Positions 1 to 8,519 of a DNA stretch of 36,512 bases are shown in pieces; position 1 is the stretch's first letter; the number at the start of each line of letters is the position of its first letter. This stretch comes from Actinomycetota bacterium (GTDB lineage Bacteria > Actinomycetota > Coriobacteriia > Anaerosomatales > Anaerosomataceae). The notes beneath the pieces were generated by a model. The model was not told the DNA's origin, did no database searches, and saw only the letters and a list, made by a program, of their open reading frames with translations. The stretch spans positions 1 through 36,512 of the forward strand of contig RCMX01000001.1 of NCBI GenBank assembly GCA_004348925.1. The letters run 5' to 3'. The position numbers and the translations under genes were made by a program.

Positions 1-28
1 GTAACGACCGTCGACGGAGGGTTGAGTG

Positions 29-337
29 TTGGCGAACCAGAAGATACGAATCCGGCTCAAGGCGTACGATCACGAGATCGTGGATCAGTCCACGAAGCTC
101 ATCGTGGAGACTGCGCAGAAGACGGGCGCAAAGGTCGCGGGTCCCATCCCGCTGCCGACCGAGCGCAATCTGTATTGCGTGATTCGGTCACCGCATGTGA
201 ACAAAGACAGCCGCGAGCATTTCGAGATGAAGACGCACAAGCGTCTGATCGACATCCTCGAGCCGACCCCCAAGACGGTCGACTCTCTGATGCGTCTTGA
301 CCTGCCGGCGGGCGTCGACATCGAGATCAAGCTCTAG
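29..337 (+). CDS. rpsJ: 30S ribosomal protein S10
   Basis: This is S10 of the small-subunit head, which also acts with NusB in antitermination. The product is 102 aa, the normal length, and opens with the family pattern [17 protein letters not shown] chose TTG at 29 because it gives the usual N-terminus and lies 8 nt after the GGAGG at 16-20; the in-frame GTG at 26 would add one residue. It is the first gene of the S10 operon here, and its upstream neighbour is outside the window. It is followed by a 121-nt spacer full of hairpins before rplC. Confidence 0.97.
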   Translation: MANQKIRIRLKAYDHEIVDQSTKLIVETAQKTGAKVAGPIPLPTERNLYCVIRSPHVNKDSREHFEMKTHKRLIDILEPTPKTVDSLMRLDLPAGVDIEIKL

Positions 338-360
338 TCGACGACTGGTTGGGTTATGAT

Positions 361-434
361 CCGGCGGGCGTCCGCCGGTGTGAGGACGCGGTCCTCTGGG
401 AGCGGCACAGGTGTGCCGAACGGGTCCCAAGACC
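361..434 (+). other. tandem stem-loop array in the rpsJ-rplC spacer
   Basis: Four short stem-loops follow one another in a 74-nt stretch. They are CCGGCGG/CCGCCGG with loop GCGT (361-378), GAGGAC/GTCCTC with loop GCG (382-396), CGGCAC/GTGCCG with loop AGGT (403-418) and a weaker GGTC/GACC with loop CCAA (423-434). There is no T-run, so a simple terminator is unlikely. An RNA-processing site or an r-protein regulatory leader is possible but not shown. Confidence 0.55.
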
Positions 435-458
435 GCACGAAGCAGAAGGTGAGCTGTA

Positions 459-1079
459 ATGGCAAAGACGATCCTCGGCAGGAAGCTGGGCATGACCCAG
501 ATCTGGAGCGCTGACGACAAGCTGATTCCGTGCACCGTCATCGAAGCCGGCCCCTGCGTCGTGGCGATGATCCGCACCGAGAAGCGCGACGGCTACCGTG
601 CCGTCCAACTCGGCTACGGGGACATCAAGGAGTCGAAGGTCAACAAGCCGCAGGCCGGTCACTTCAAGAAGGCCGGTGTCACTCCTACGCGCTATCTCGC
701 AGAGGTGCGCCTGGAGGATGGCGAGGAGTTCAAGCTCGGCGACAAGATCACCGTCGATGGCTTTGAGCCCGGGATGCACGTGCATGTCACGGGCACCAGC
801 AAGGGTAAAGGTTTCGCGGGTGTCATGAAGCGCCACAACTTCAAGGGTGGTCCCGGTGGTCACGGTTCGCACTTCCACCGTGCTCCGGGTTCGGTCGGCA
901 TGTGCGCCAGCCCGTCGCGCGTCCTCAAGGGCGTCGGCATGCCTGGCCATATGGGTAGCGAGACCGTGACTGTGCGCAACCTCGAGGTTGTGAGGACCGA
1001 CGCCGAGCAGAATCTGCTCATCGTCAAGGGCGCAGTGCCCGGCGGCAAGGACGGCTTCCTGACGATCCGACTCGCCTGA
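459..1079 (+). CDS. rplC: 50S ribosomal protein L3
   Basis: L3 is an early-assembly protein that reaches toward the peptidyl-transferase centre. The 206-aa product has the normal length. It begins MAKTILGRKLGMTQ and carries the conserved extended loop around residues 108-165 (GTSKGKGFAGVMKRHNF, then the GGHGSHFHRAPGSVG segment with the glutamine-methylation neighbourhood). ATG at 459 follows a purine-rich AAGGTGAG. Its stop is followed within a few bases by a hairpin and T-run ahead of rplD. Confidence 0.98.
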   Translation: MAKTILGRKLGMTQIWSADDKLIPCTVIEAGPCVVAMIRTEKRDGYRAVQLGYGDIKESKVNKPQAGHFKKAGVTPTRYLAEVRLEDGEEFKLGDKITVDGFEPGMHVHVTGTSKGKGFAGVMKRHNFKGGPGGHGSHFHRAPGSVGMCASPSRVLKGVGMPGHMGSETVTVRNLEVVRTDAEQNLLIVKGAVPGGKDGFLTIRLA

Positions 1080-1105
1080 TCACCGCTGAGAGCGGCGGGC
1101 TTTTT
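1074..1105 (+). terminator. terminator-like hairpin between rplC and rplD (possible attenuator)
   Basis: A compact stem CCGCT (1083-1087), loop GAG, AGCGG (1091-1095) can be extended by GCC (1074-1076) pairing with GGC (1098-1100). It is followed directly by TTTTT at 1101-1105. This has the form of an intrinsic terminator inside an essential operon. It lies just before the Shine-Dalgarno AAGGAG (1107-1112) of the L4 gene, so partial termination or attenuation is the likeliest role. The stem is short and termination is not proven. Confidence 0.5.
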
Positions 1106-1118
1106 CAAGGAGTGAACG

Positions 1119-1742
1119 ATGGCAACTGTTGAAGTTAAAGACATGAGTGGCAAGAAGGTGGGCACGGCGGATCTCGCCGACACCGTCTTCGCCATCGCAC
1201 CCAATACGTTTGCGGTGCATCAGGTGGTGCGAAGCCAGATGGCTGCGCGTCGCCAGGGCACGCACGACACCAAAGGCCGCAGCGAGGTCTCCGGTGGCGG
1301 AGCGAAGCCATGGCGCCAGAAGGGCACCGGTCGTGCTCGTCAGGGCAGCATCCGCTCCGGTCAGTGGAAGGGCGGCGGCGTGATCTTCGGGCCGACGCCG
1401 CGTAGCTACGCTTTCAAGGTGCCGAACAAGGTCGTCAAGCTTGCGATGCGCAGTGTTCTCTCGGCCAAGAACAATGACGGCGAGCTCTATGTGGTCGACG
1501 GTTTCGGCATCACCGAGCCGTCCACCAAGCAGGCTGCAGCCATCCTCAAGGCCCTCGGCATCGAGAAGCGCGTCACGATCGTCGTCGAGAACGACGACGT
1601 GAACACGATCCTCTCGTTCCGGAATCTCCCGAAGGCGCGTATCATCACCGCCTCCGAGGCGAACACGTATGACCTCGTCGACAATCAGTCGGTTCTGTTC
1701 TCCAAGCCGGCGCTCGAGTGGCTTGAGGGGGTGCTGAAGTAA
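1119..1742 (+). CDS. rplD: 50S ribosomal protein L4
   Basis: L4 binds 23S rRNA and extends a loop into the exit tunnel; in Escherichia coli it also represses the S10 operon. The 207-aa product has the tunnel-loop region near residues 50-90 with the typical RSEVSGGGAKPWRQKGTGRARQ pattern split across 1272-1345. ATG at 1119 follows AAGGAG at 6 nt. The TAA stop overlaps the next start by one base (TAATG), which indicates translational coupling to rplW. Confidence 0.98.
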   Translation: MATVEVKDMSGKKVGTADLADTVFAIAPNTFAVHQVVRSQMAARRQGTHDTKGRSEVSGGGAKPWRQKGTGRARQGSIRSGQWKGGGVIFGPTPRSYAFKVPNKVVKLAMRSVLSAKNNDGELYVVDGFGITEPSTKQAAAILKALGIEKRVTIVVENDDVNTILSFRNLPKARIITASEANTYDLVDNQSVLFSKPALEWLEGVLK

Positions 1743-2029
1743 TGTATGACGCGCGTAACATCATCATCCGCCCCATCGTGTCCGAGAAGTCGTATGCGCT
1801 CATGGAGCTCAATCGCTACACGTTCGAGGTGGACAAGCACGCAAGCAAGCCGCATATCGCTCAGGCCATCGAGGAGATCTTCGGTGTGACCGTCAAGGGC
1901 GTGAACACGATCAACGTGCCGGGCAAGCCCCGCCGGCTGCGTTACAGCAAGGGTGTCACCCGCACGTGGAAGAAAGCGATCGTCACGCTGAAAGACGGCG
2001 AGAAGATCGATCTGTTCGAGGGTCGCTAG
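1742..2029 (+). CDS. rplW: 50S ribosomal protein L23
   Basis: L23 sits at the tunnel exit and is the docking site for trigger factor and SRP. At 95 aa it has the usual bacterial length. The family features [11 protein letters not shown] at the N-terminus and [12 protein letters not shown] in the second half are visible. Its start overlaps the rplD stop by one base. The downstream gene rplB is 143 nt away, a long spacer for this operon. Confidence 0.97.
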   Translation: MYDARNIIIRPIVSEKSYALMELNRYTFEVDKHASKPHIAQAIEEIFGVTVKGVNTINVPGKPRRLRYSKGVTRTWKKAIVTLKDGEKIDLFEGR

Positions 2030-2114
2030 AGCACCCTGGGTTTGATGATGGTTGCCGGTTCGAGCTCCACAATGGAGTCGCCCGGCACCGTGGTAGGTCC
2101 GGCGTCGAGTCGCC

Positions 2115-2133
2115 GAGCGTGTGAAAGACGCTC
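2115..2133 (+). other. stem-loop in the rplB leader
   Basis: GAGCGT (2115-2120) can pair perfectly with ACGCTC (2128-2133) around a 7-nt purine-rich loop, about 30 nt before the rplB ribosome binding site. The rest of the 143-nt rplW-rplB spacer contains no convincing ORF or T-run. No function can be assigned. Confidence 0.35.
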
Positions 2134-2172
2134 AGTCCCAGGCGACGCGGCCATCGGACGGAAGGAGAGGAC

Positions 2173-3003
2173 ATGGGACTGAAGAAGTACAAGCCGACCT
2201 CGCCGGGTCGCCGTTTCCAGACGGTCTCCGATTTCGCGGAGATCACACGGTCGACCCCGGAGAAGTCGCTGCTGGAGCCACTGCCGAAAAACGGCGGTCG
2301 CAACAACAACGGTCGTATTACCACGCGTCACCAGGGCGGCGGTCATAAGCGCCGCTACCGCAAGATCGATTTCAAGCGCAACAAGGATGGCGTTCCTGCC
2401 AAGGTAGCGACGATCGAGTACGACCCGAACAGGTCGGCCCGCATCGCGCTTCTGCACTACGCTGACGGTGAGAAGCGGTACATCCTGTGCCCGCAGAAGC
2501 TGTCGGTCGGCGACTTCGTCATGTCGGGCGTCGATGCTGACATCAAGCCCGGCAACGCGCTGCCACTCGAGAAGATCCCGACCGGTACGGTCGTGCATGC
2601 CATCGAGCTTCAGCCGGGACGCGGTGCGGCGATTGCCCGCTCCGCTGGAACCTCGGCACAGCTCATGGCGAAGGAAGGCCCGTACGCGATCCTGCGTATG
2701 CCCTCCTCGGAGATGCGTATGGTTCCGCTCGTCTGCCGCGCCACGATCGGTGTGGTCGGCAACCCGGAGCACGAAGGCATCTCGATCGGTAAGGCCGGCC
2801 GCAAGCGCTGGGCCGGCGTTCGCCCGACGGTTCGTGGTACTGCGATGAACCCGGTCGACCACCCGCACGGTGGTGGCGAGGGCAAGAACAAGACCGCCGG
2901 TCGCCATCCGGTGACGCCGTGGGGCGTGCCCACCAAGGGCCACCGCACCCGTTCCAAGAAGAAGGCGTCCAACCAGATGATCATCCGCCGCCGCAAGAAG
3001 TAG
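2173..3003 (+). CDS. rplB: 50S ribosomal protein L2
   Basis: L2 is needed for subunit association and peptidyl-transferase centre formation. At 276 aa the length is typical. The N-terminal half has [18 protein letters not shown], and the C-terminal half holds the highly conserved [10 protein letters not shown] motif with the essential histidine. ATG at 2173 is preceded by AAGGAGAGG. The C-terminus ends in the usual lysine- and arginine-rich tail. It is separated by 30 nt from rpsS. Confidence 0.98.
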   Translation: MGLKKYKPTSPGRRFQTVSDFAEITRSTPEKSLLEPLPKNGGRNNNGRITTRHQGGGHKRRYRKIDFKRNKDGVPAKVATIEYDPNRSARIALLHYADGEKRYILCPQKLSVGDFVMSGVDADIKPGNALPLEKIPTGTVVHAIELQPGRGAAIARSAGTSAQLMAKEGPYAILRMPSSEMRMVPLVCRATIGVVGNPEHEGISIGKAGRKRWAGVRPTVRGTAMNPVDHPHGGGEGKNKTAGRHPVTPWGVPTKGHRTRSKKKASNQMIIRRRKK

Positions 3004-3033
3004 CGGGTCGTAGAGGAGCTGGAGTTCAAAGCC

Positions 3034-3312
3034 ATGAGCAGAAGCCTTAAGAAGGGACCCTACGTCGAGCCGCGTCTGCTGCAGCGGATTCACGCGATGA
3101 ATGAGGCCGGCGAGAAGAAGGTCATCAAGACGTGGTCGCGTTCGTCCACTATCTTCCCGGAGATGGTGGGTCACACGATCGCAGTCCACGACGGTCGCAA
3201 GCACGTCCCGGTCTACGTGACCGAGTCGATGGTCGGCCACAAGCTCGGCGAGTTTTCCCCGACGCGCACGTTCCGTGGGCACGCCGAGGACAGGAAAAAG
3301 GGCAAGCGATAA
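3034..3312 (+). CDS. rpsS: 30S ribosomal protein S19
   Basis: S19 lies in the head of the 30S subunit and contacts S13 and the large subunit. The 92-aa product opens with the family start [12 protein letters not shown]. It contains [21 protein letters not shown] and ends with the [11 protein letters not shown]-type basic tail, so it is complete. ATG at 3034 follows a GAGGAGCTGGAG purine-rich region. A GC-rich hairpin lies in the spacer to rplV. Confidence 0.97.
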   Translation: MSRSLKKGPYVEPRLLQRIHAMNEAGEKKVIKTWSRSSTIFPEMVGHTIAVHDGRKHVPVYVTESMVGHKLGEFSPTRTFRGHAEDRKKGKR

Positions 3313-3331
3313 GCACCGGTCGGTCGTGACC

Positions 3332-3361
3332 CCGGCCACGCGCGACAAGCGCGCAAGCCGG
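3332..3361 (+). other. composite stem-loop in the rpsS-rplV spacer
   Basis: CCGGC (3332-3336) pairs with GCCGG (3357-3361), and inside it CGCGC (3339-3343) pairs with GCGCG (3349-3353) around a GACAA loop. It is one of several GC-rich hairpins placed in the gaps of this operon, without a T-run. It may be an RNA-processing or stability element. Confidence 0.4.
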
Positions 3362-3383
3362 TCGTAGTCGGAGGTTCGAGTAG

Positions 3384-3725
3384 ATGGAAGCCAGAGCAAC
3401 AGCGAGATTCGTGAGGGTGGCACCGCGCAAGGCGCGGCTCGTCATCGACCTCGTGCGCGGCAAGTCAGTCGCCGAGGCAGAGGCGATCCTCAAGTTCTCG
3501 GATCGCAGCGCCGCTGAGATCGTCGCCAAGGTGGTTCACAGCGCCGCGGCAAACGCCGAGAAGAACCTGAAGGTCAAGCCGGAGACGCTCTTCGTCTCGC
3601 AGGCGTACGTGGACGAGGGTCCGACGCTCAAGCGTATTCGCCCTCGTGCCATGGGCCGTGCGTTCCGTATCAACAAGCGCACCAGCCATATCACGGTAGT
3701 CGTCAAGCAGCGAGAGGAGGCGTAG
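3384..3725 (+). CDS. rplV: 50S ribosomal protein L22
   Basis: L22 binds domain I of 23S rRNA and lines the exit tunnel with a long beta-hairpin. At 113 aa the length is normal. The N-terminal [23 protein letters not shown] motif and the tunnel hairpin region [23 protein letters not shown] near residues 77-100 are clear (macrolide-resistance mutations map to this loop in other bacteria). The gene ends 6 nt before rpsC. Confidence 0.97.
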   Translation: MEARATARFVRVAPRKARLVIDLVRGKSVAEAEAILKFSDRSAAEIVAKVVHSAAANAEKNLKVKPETLFVSQAYVDEGPTLKRIRPRAMGRAFRINKRTSHITVVVKQREEA

Positions 3726-3731
3726 GCCGCC

Positions 3732-4457
3732 ATGGGTCAGAAGGTTTACCCTACCGGGTTCCGACTCGGCATCACCGAGGACTGGCGCTCGCGCTGGTTC
3801 CAGGCGAAGGACTACGACAAGGTCCTCGCTGAGGATCTCGCGATCCGCAAGTACCTGAAGCTCAAGCTTCGCCGCGCTGCCGTCTCGCGCGTCGATATCG
3901 AGCGCAAGGGCGACAAGGTGATCACCGAGATCTGGACCGCACGTCCCGGTATCGTCATCGGGAAGAAGGGCGCCGAGGTCGACGTTCTCCGCAAGGAGCT
4001 CGAGACGCTCGCCGGTCGTCCGGTTGCGATCAACATCGTCGAGATCAAGCGGCCTGAGCTCGACGCCGTTCTCGTGGCACAGAGCGTTGCCGAGCAGCTC
4101 GTTGCTCGCGTCTCGTTCCGCCGTGCGATGAAGAAGGCCGTCACGAGCGCTATGAAGAGCGGCGCTCTCGGCATCAGGATCCAGTGCTCGGGTCGCCTCG
4201 GCGGTTCCGAGATGGGTCGTCGTGAGTGGTATCGCGAGGGTCGCGTGCCGCTGCACACCCTGCGCGCCAAGATCGACTACGGCGCAGTGGATGCGGTCAC
4301 CACCTTCGGCGTCATCGGCGTCAAGGTGTGGGTCTACCGGGGCGACAAGCTTCCCGGCCAGGAAATGGTTGACGAGCGCACCACCGAGCGTCCGCGCTCG
4401 GAGCGGGAGCGCCCGAGCGGTCGCGGCCGCCGGCGTGAGGGCGAAGGGAGAGCGTAG
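3732..4457 (+). CDS. rpsC: 30S ribosomal protein S3
   Basis: S3 helps form the mRNA entry channel. The 241-aa product starts [15 protein letters not shown] type-II KH domain carries GIVIGKKG at residues 73-80, and the C-terminal S3 domain follows. The last 25 or so residues are an arginine- and glutamate-rich tail ([15 protein letters not shown]) that goes beyond the core and is probably disordered. It sits 6 nt after rplV and 2 nt before rplP. Confidence 0.98.
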   Translation: MGQKVYPTGFRLGITEDWRSRWFQAKDYDKVLAEDLAIRKYLKLKLRRAAVSRVDIERKGDKVITEIWTARPGIVIGKKGAEVDVLRKELETLAGRPVAINIVEIKRPELDAVLVAQSVAEQLVARVSFRRAMKKAVTSAMKSGALGIRIQCSGRLGGSEMGRREWYREGRVPLHTLRAKIDYGAVDAVTTFGVIGVKVWVYRGDKLPGQEMVDERTTERPRSERERPSGRGRRREGEGRA

Positions 4458-4459
4458 AG

Positions 4460-4885
4460 ATGCTTCTGCCCAAGCGAGTTAAGCACCGCAAGGTTCAGCG
4501 CGGTCACATGAAGGGTTCGGCCAAGGGCGGCACACAGGTCACGTTCGGCGACTATGGTCTAAAGGCCATGGAAGGCGCGTGGATCACGAACCGGCAGATC
4601 GAGGCCGCTCGTATCGCGATGACCCGCTACATGAAGCGTGGCGGTAAGGTTTGGATCAATATCTTCCCGGACAAGCCCGTTACGCAGAAGCCCGCCGAGA
4701 CCCGCATGGGTTCCGGTAAGGGTAACCCGGAGAAGTGGGTTGCTGTCGTGAAGCCCGGTCGCGTTATGTTCGAGCTGGCCGGTGTCAGCGAAGAGGTCGC
4801 CAAGGAGGCAATGCGCCTTGCGGCCCAGAAGCTCCCGATCAAGTGCAAGTTCGTTACCAGAGCCGAATCTGGCGGTGAAGCATAA
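4460..4885 (+). CDS. rplP: 50S ribosomal protein L16
   Basis: L16 lies near the A site and helps position tRNA. The 141-aa product has the family start [15 protein letters not shown], the loop [28 protein letters not shown] (residues 57-84 approximately) that points to the peptidyl-transferase centre, and the C-terminal [12 protein letters not shown]. The stop codon is directly followed by the ATG of rpmC with no spacer, so the two are likely translationally coupled. Confidence 0.98.
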   Translation: MLLPKRVKHRKVQRGHMKGSAKGGTQVTFGDYGLKAMEGAWITNRQIEAARIAMTRYMKRGGKVWINIFPDKPVTQKPAETRMGSGKGNPEKWVAVVKPGRVMFELAGVSEEVAKEAMRLAAQKLPIKCKFVTRAESGGEA

Positions 4886-5098
4886 ATGAACGCAGTAGAA
4901 ATCAAGGGTCTCGCGGACCAGGAGCTTGCACAGAAGCTGAAGGATGCTCGTACGGAGCTGTTCAACCTTCGCTTCCAGCTGGCGACCGGTCAGCTGGACA
5001 ACCCGGGCCGCATCAAGGCCGTCAAGAAGGACATCGCCCGTCTGCACACTGAGCTGCGCGCCCGCGAGATCGCGGCCGCCCGCAGCCAGGCGTCATAG
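4886..5098 (+). CDS. rpmC: 50S ribosomal protein L29
   Basis: L29 is a small helical protein at the tunnel exit beside L23. The 70-aa product has the two-helix pattern: [29 protein letters not shown], then [23 protein letters not shown]. Its ATG abuts the rplP stop codon. The C-terminal AAARSQAS is a short extension without recognisable features. Confidence 0.96.
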   Translation: MNAVEIKGLADQELAQKLKDARTELFNLRFQLATGQLDNPGRIKAVKKDIARLHTELRAREIAAARSQAS

Positions 5099-5119
5099 AC
5101 GGCAAGGAAGGGATGACGG

Positions 5120-5380
5120 ATGACTACCGACCGTAACCGCCGGAAGGAGCGCCAGGGCCTCGTCGTCTCGGCGAGCGGCGACAAGACCTGTGTGGTTCTT
5201 GTCGAAGAGCGCAAGAAGCACGCCTTCTACGGCAAGATGATCACTCGCAGCAACAAGCTCCACGCCCACGATGAGGAGAACGTCGCGCAGGTCGGCGATC
5301 GCGTTCTTATCATGGAGACGCGTCCGATCTCCAAGCTCAAGCGGTGGCGTCTCGTGGAGATCGTGGAGAAGGCCAAGTAG
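5120..5380 (+). CDS. rpsQ: 30S ribosomal protein S17
   Basis: S17 is a primary 16S rRNA binder with an OB fold. The 86-aa product includes [27 protein letters not shown] and the characteristic [39 protein letters not shown]-terminal half. ATG at 5120 is preceded by AAGGAAGGG. It has normal length and no oddities. A small hairpin, GCCAC/GTGGC (5395-5410), lies in the spacer to rplN. Confidence 0.97.
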   Translation: MTTDRNRRKERQGLVVSASGDKTCVVLVEERKKHAFYGKMITRSNKLHAHDEENVAQVGDRVLIMETRPISKLKRWRLVEIVEKAK

Positions 5381-5442
5381 CACCGGTCCGCTCGGCCACA
5401 TGAGCGTGGCTTGATGACCGGGTAGGCAAGACGGAGGAACAG

Positions 5443-5811
5443 ATGATCCAGCAGGAGACGCGGCTCAAAGTCGCCGACAACTCAGGTGCACGTAAGGTAG
5501 CGTGCATCAAGGTTCTCGGCGGATCCAAGCGCCGGTATGCGTATGTCGGCGACACGATCGTGTGCGCCGTGAAAGAAGCGACCCCGAACGGCAACGTCAA
5601 GAAAGGCGATGTCGTCAAGGCGGTCGTCGTGCGCTGCAAGAAGGAAGTCCGCCGTCCCGACGGCAGCTACATCAAGTTCGACGAGAACGCCGCGGTCATC
5701 ATCGATGCCGCCGGCAACCCTCGCGGAACCCGTATCTTCGGCCCGGTGGCGCGTGAGCTTCGTGATCGCAAGTTCATGAAGATCGTCTCGCTCGCACCGG
5801 AAGTCCTCTAG
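5443..5811 (+). CDS. rplN: 50S ribosomal protein L14
   Basis: L14 contacts 16S rRNA at an intersubunit bridge. The 122-aa product is the exact usual length. It starts [27 protein letters not shown] and contains the motif [18 protein letters not shown] followed by [21 protein letters not shown] at 5443 follows ACGGAGGAAC. It is 14 nt from rplX, with GGAGG of the rplX binding site overlapping its end. Confidence 0.98.
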   Translation: MIQQETRLKVADNSGARKVACIKVLGGSKRRYAYVGDTIVCAVKEATPNGNVKKGDVVKAVVVRCKKEVRRPDGSYIKFDENAAVIIDAAGNPRGTRIFGPVARELRDRKFMKIVSLAPEVL

Positions 5812-5825
5812 GAGGTGACGCAGTA

Positions 5826-6149
5826 ATGGCAAACTCAATGACAGTCCGCAAGGGCGACAAGGTCCGCGTCATCGCCGGCAAGGACAAGGGCAAGGAAGGC
5901 AAGGTCCTTCGCTCGCTTCCCGAGAAGCAGCGCGTCGTGGTCGAGAACGTCGCCATGATGAAGAAGGCCGTCCGCCCGAGCCAGGGCAATCAGCAAGGTG
6001 GCATCATCGAGATGGAGGGGACCATCCACGTCTCGAACGTGATGCTCGTATGTCCGAGTTGCAGCCAGCCGACGCGTGCTGGCCGCCGCCGCGACGAAGG
6101 CACGCGTATTCGCGTATGCAAGAAGTGCGGCAAGGACATCGACAAGTAG
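5826..6149 (+). CDS. rplX: 50S ribosomal protein L24, zinc-knuckle form
   Basis: L24 starts assembly of the 50S subunit near the tunnel exit. The 107-aa product has the KOW motif at residues 8-35 (VRKGDKVRVIAGKDKGKEGKV). The C-terminal half carries four cysteines (C76, C79, C98, C101) in two CxxC pairs, so it is a zinc-binding variant. ATG at 5826 follows TAGGAGGTGACG. A perfect 8-bp hairpin follows the stop. Confidence 0.97.
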   Translation: MANSMTVRKGDKVRVIAGKDKGKEGKVLRSLPEKQRVVVENVAMMKKAVRPSQGNQQGGIIEMEGTIHVSNVMLVCPSCSQPTRAGRRRDEGTRIRVCKKCGKDIDK

Positions 6150-6155
6150 TCGACT

Positions 6156-6208
6156 CCCGGCGCACACGCGCCGGGGTGGCAAGTCCCGTCGGGTCGGAAT
6201 CTGACGGG
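6156..6208 (+). other. two stem-loops in the rplX-rplE spacer
   Basis: CCCGGCGC (6156-6163) pairs perfectly with GCGCCGGG (6168-6175) around ACAC. A second stem, CCCGTC (6185-6190) with GACGGG (6203-6208), encloses a 12-nt loop. Neither has a T-run. They are typical of this operon's structured gaps and may mark RNA processing or control sites. Confidence 0.45.
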
Positions 6209-6234
6209 CGCGGAACACGGAGGTAGGAGTACAC

Positions 6235-6777
6235 GTGACACCCCGATTGAAAGACAAGTATCGCAGCGAGATCGTGCCTGCGCTCATGGAGAGCCAGCAG
6301 TACGGCAACGTAAACCAGGTGCCGAGGCTTGAGAAGATCGTGCTCAACATCGGTGTCGGTGCGGCAGTTGCGGACCCCAAGCAGCTTGAGGTGGCCATGG
6401 CCGACCTCACGATCATCGCCGGGCAGAAGCCCGCGATCACTCGTGCGAAGAAGTCCATCGCCGGCTTCAAGGTCCGCCAGGGTATGCCCATCGGTGCGAA
6501 GGTCACCCTTCGCGGCGATCGCATGTGGGAGTTCCTGGACCGCCTGCTGTCGACGGCGCTGCCGCGCATCCGCGACTTCCGCGGTATCAGCGCGACTGCG
6601 TTCGACGGCCGCGGCAACTACTCGCTCGGTGTGACCGAGCAGCTGATCTTCCCCGAGATCGACTACGACAAGGTCGATCGGGTTCGTGGCATGGATATCA
6701 CGTTCGTCACCAGTGCGAAGACAGACGCGGAATGCCGGGCACTGCTTGATGCGTTCGGATTCCCGTTCAAGCGATAG
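6235..6777 (+). CDS. rplE: 50S ribosomal protein L5
   Basis: L5 binds 5S rRNA and touches the P-site tRNA. The 180-aa product has the standard length, with [18 protein letters not shown] near residue 24 and the conserved [26 protein letters not shown] segment. The start is GTG at 6235 after GGAGGTAGGAG; no ATG is better placed. The C-terminal DAFGFPFKR ending is typical, so the gene is intact. Confidence 0.97.
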   Translation: MTPRLKDKYRSEIVPALMESQQYGNVNQVPRLEKIVLNIGVGAAVADPKQLEVAMADLTIIAGQKPAITRAKKSIAGFKVRQGMPIGAKVTLRGDRMWEFLDRLLSTALPRIRDFRGISATAFDGRGNYSLGVTEQLIFPEIDYDKVDRVRGMDITFVTSAKTDAECRALLDAFGFPFKR

Positions 6778-6832
6778 ATAAGCGCGGATCATTCGTCCGG
6801 AAGGCGGATGGTCCTGGCAAGGAGGTCACCCA

Positions 6833-7018
6833 GTGGCAAAGAAGTCGATGATCGCCAAGGCCAAGCGTACGCCGAAGTTCAGCGTGCGTGCGGTGAACCG
6901 GTGCACGCGTTGCGGTCGTCCGCGCGCGTTCTACCGCCAGTTCGGTCTGTGCCGCGTGTGCGTCCGTGAGCTTGCCAGCCGTGGCGAGCTTCCCGGCGTT
7001 CGCAAGGCGAGCTGGTAG
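6833..7018 (+). CDS. rpsZ: 30S ribosomal protein S14, zinc-binding type Z
   Basis: This is the short, 61-aa type of S14 found in many Gram-positive bacteria. Zinc ligands C24, C27, C40 and C43 form the ribbon ([20 protein letters not shown]). It starts with GTG at 6833 after AAGGAGG. The N-terminal [16 protein letters not shown] and the ending GVRKASW match the family. Zinc-rich S14 is often replaced by a zinc-free paralogue under zinc limitation in other species; no such copy lies in this window. Confidence 0.97.
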   Translation: MAKKSMIAKAKRTPKFSVRAVNRCTRCGRPRAFYRQFGLCRVCVRELASRGELPGVRKASW

Positions 7019-7020
7019 GC

Positions 7021-7085
7021 CACCGGCCACAGGCGGCATTCGTGGCCCGCAAGGCGTCTGCGTCATGGGCGTAGACGAACCGGTG
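7021..7085 (+). other. possible branched RNA structure in the rpsZ-rpsH spacer
   Basis: GGCCAC (7025-7030) pairs with GTGGCC (7042-7047) and CGTCT (7055-7059) pairs with AGACG (7073-7077). An outer CACC (7021-7024) with GGTG (7082-7085) could close both into a three-way junction. It lies 30 nt before the rpsH start. S8 is a known RNA-binding regulator in E. coli, but I see no proof that this is its site. Confidence 0.35.
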
Positions 7086-7117
7086 AGCCTGAAGCGTCCA
7101 ACCATAGGAGGTTATAA

Positions 7118-7516
7118 ATGAGCATGACAGACCCCATCGCCGACATGTTGACTCGCGTGCGCAACGCGAACTCGGCGTTCCAGTCCTCGGTCTCCATGCC
7201 CTCGTCCAACAAGCTCGTGGAGATCGCGCGCATCATGAAGGATGAAGGCTACGTTGAGGAGTACGTCGTGAAGCCGGGCGAGCCGCAGGCGACGCTCGAG
7301 ATCACGTTGAAGTACGGCCCCAAGAAGCAGCGGACCATCACCGGCATCCGCCGGATCAGCAAGCCCGGTCTGCGCGTCTACGCCAAGAAGGACGAGCTTC
7401 CCCGCGTCCTTGGTGGGCTGGGCATCGCCGTCATCTCCACGTCCAACGGCGTCATGACCGAGAAGAAAGCCCGCGCTGCCGGTATCGGCGGCGAAGTGAT
7501 CGCGTACATCTGGTAA
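7118..7516 (+). CDS. rpsH: 30S ribosomal protein S8
   Basis: S8 binds the central domain of 16S rRNA and represses the spc operon in E. coli. The 132-aa product begins [18 protein letters not shown] and holds the C-terminal RNA-binding [26 protein letters not shown], the normal family ending. ATG at 7118 follows TAGGAGG. The preceding 99-nt spacer can fold into a branched structure. Confidence 0.98.
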   Translation: MSMTDPIADMLTRVRNANSAFQSSVSMPSSNKLVEIARIMKDEGYVEEYVVKPGEPQATLEITLKYGPKKQRTITGIRRISKPGLRVYAKKDELPRVLGGLGIAVISTSNGVMTEKKARAAGIGGEVIAYIW

Positions 7517-7544
7517 CTGGCGGACTGAGAAAGGAGCGATAGCC

Positions 7545-8081
7545 GTGTCTCGAATCGGCAAGCAGCCCATCCCGGTCCCGTCCGGGGTCGAGGTGACCAT
7601 CAATGGATCCGAGGTCGTGGTGAAGGGCCCCAAGGGCACCCTCAGCTCGGTATTCGACAAGGATATGATCATCGGAATGGAGGACGGCGCCATCGTCGTC
7701 AGCCGTCCAACTGACGAGCGTCGTCATCGCTCGTTGCACGGTCTTACCCGCACGCTCATCTCCAACATGGTGATCGGCGTGTCGGAAGGCTTCAAGAAGG
7801 ATCTTGAGATCGTGGGCGTGGGTTATCGTGCCGCGCTCAAGGGCTCCGATCTGGATATGAGCCTGGGCTTCAGCCACCCTGTCGTGGTCGTGGCCGAGCC
7901 CGGTATCACCTTCGAGGTACCCGCGCCGACGAAGATCAGCGTCAGCGGTATCGACAAGCAGCGTGTCGGCCAGGTGGCCGCCGAGATTCGCAAGCTGCGT
8001 CCGCCGGAGCCCTACAAGGGCAAGGGCGTGCGCTACGCGGGCGAGAAGGTTCGCCGCAAGCTGGGTAAGGCCGCCAAGTAG
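7545..8081 (+). CDS. rplF: 50S ribosomal protein L6
   Basis: L6 lies at the base of the L7/L12 stalk and has two related domains. The 178-aa product starts [17 protein letters not shown]. It carries the second-domain signature [19 protein letters not shown] near the C-terminus. It uses GTG at 7545 after AAAGGAGCG. The length is standard and no damage is seen. Confidence 0.98.
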   Translation: MSRIGKQPIPVPSGVEVTINGSEVVVKGPKGTLSSVFDKDMIIGMEDGAIVVSRPTDERRHRSLHGLTRTLISNMVIGVSEGFKKDLEIVGVGYRAALKGSDLDMSLGFSHPVVVVAEPGITFEVPAPTKISVSGIDKQRVGQVAAEIRKLRPPEPYKGKGVRYAGEKVRRKLGKAAK

Positions 8082-8138
8082 AGCATCGATCGCCGCGCCG
8101 CAATCGCGGGTGCGACATGAGGAGAGTGGAACGGAACG

Positions 8139-8507
8139 ATGGATAAGACCAAGGCAAAGGCAGCAGCGCTGGCTCGCCGCCAGCGCCGCGTCCGCGGCAA
8201 GGTGAGCGGTTCCGCCGAGCGGCCCCGCCTCCGTGTCACCAGGTCGAACGCGCACATCTACGCCCAGGTCATCGATGACGGCTCAGGCCGCACGGTGGCT
8301 GCTGCCTCGACGCTCGATGCAGAGCTCAAGGGCGCGCTTAAGTCTGGCTCGAATATCGATGCTGCGAAGGCCGTCGGTGAGCTCGTTGCTCGCCGTGCGA
8401 TCGAAGCCGGCATCACGCAGGTCGTTTTCGACCGTGGTGGACGCCTCTATCACGGCCGCGTCAAGTCCCTCGCCGAGGGCGCCCGTGGCGCCGGCCTGAC
8501 GTTCTAA
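8139..8507 (+). CDS. rplR: 50S ribosomal protein L18
   Basis: L18 binds 5S rRNA with L5. The 122-aa product has a basic N-terminal extension ([20 protein letters not shown]), then [20 protein letters not shown] and the C-terminal [28 protein letters not shown] ending, all characteristic. ATG at 8139 is preceded by GAGGAGAG further up. The stop is 12 nt before the rpsE start. Confidence 0.97.
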   Translation: MDKTKAKAAALARRQRRVRGKVSGSAERPRLRVTRSNAHIYAQVIDDGSGRTVAAASTLDAELKGALKSGSNIDAAKAVGELVARRAIEAGITQVVFDRGGRLYHGRVKSLAEGARGAGLTF

Positions 8508-8519
8508 GGGAGGTTGTTG

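Noticed and set aside
2026-3423. 465-codon minus-strand frame over rplB and rpsS
   Set aside because: It mirrors conserved ribosomal genes and shows no recognisable domain.
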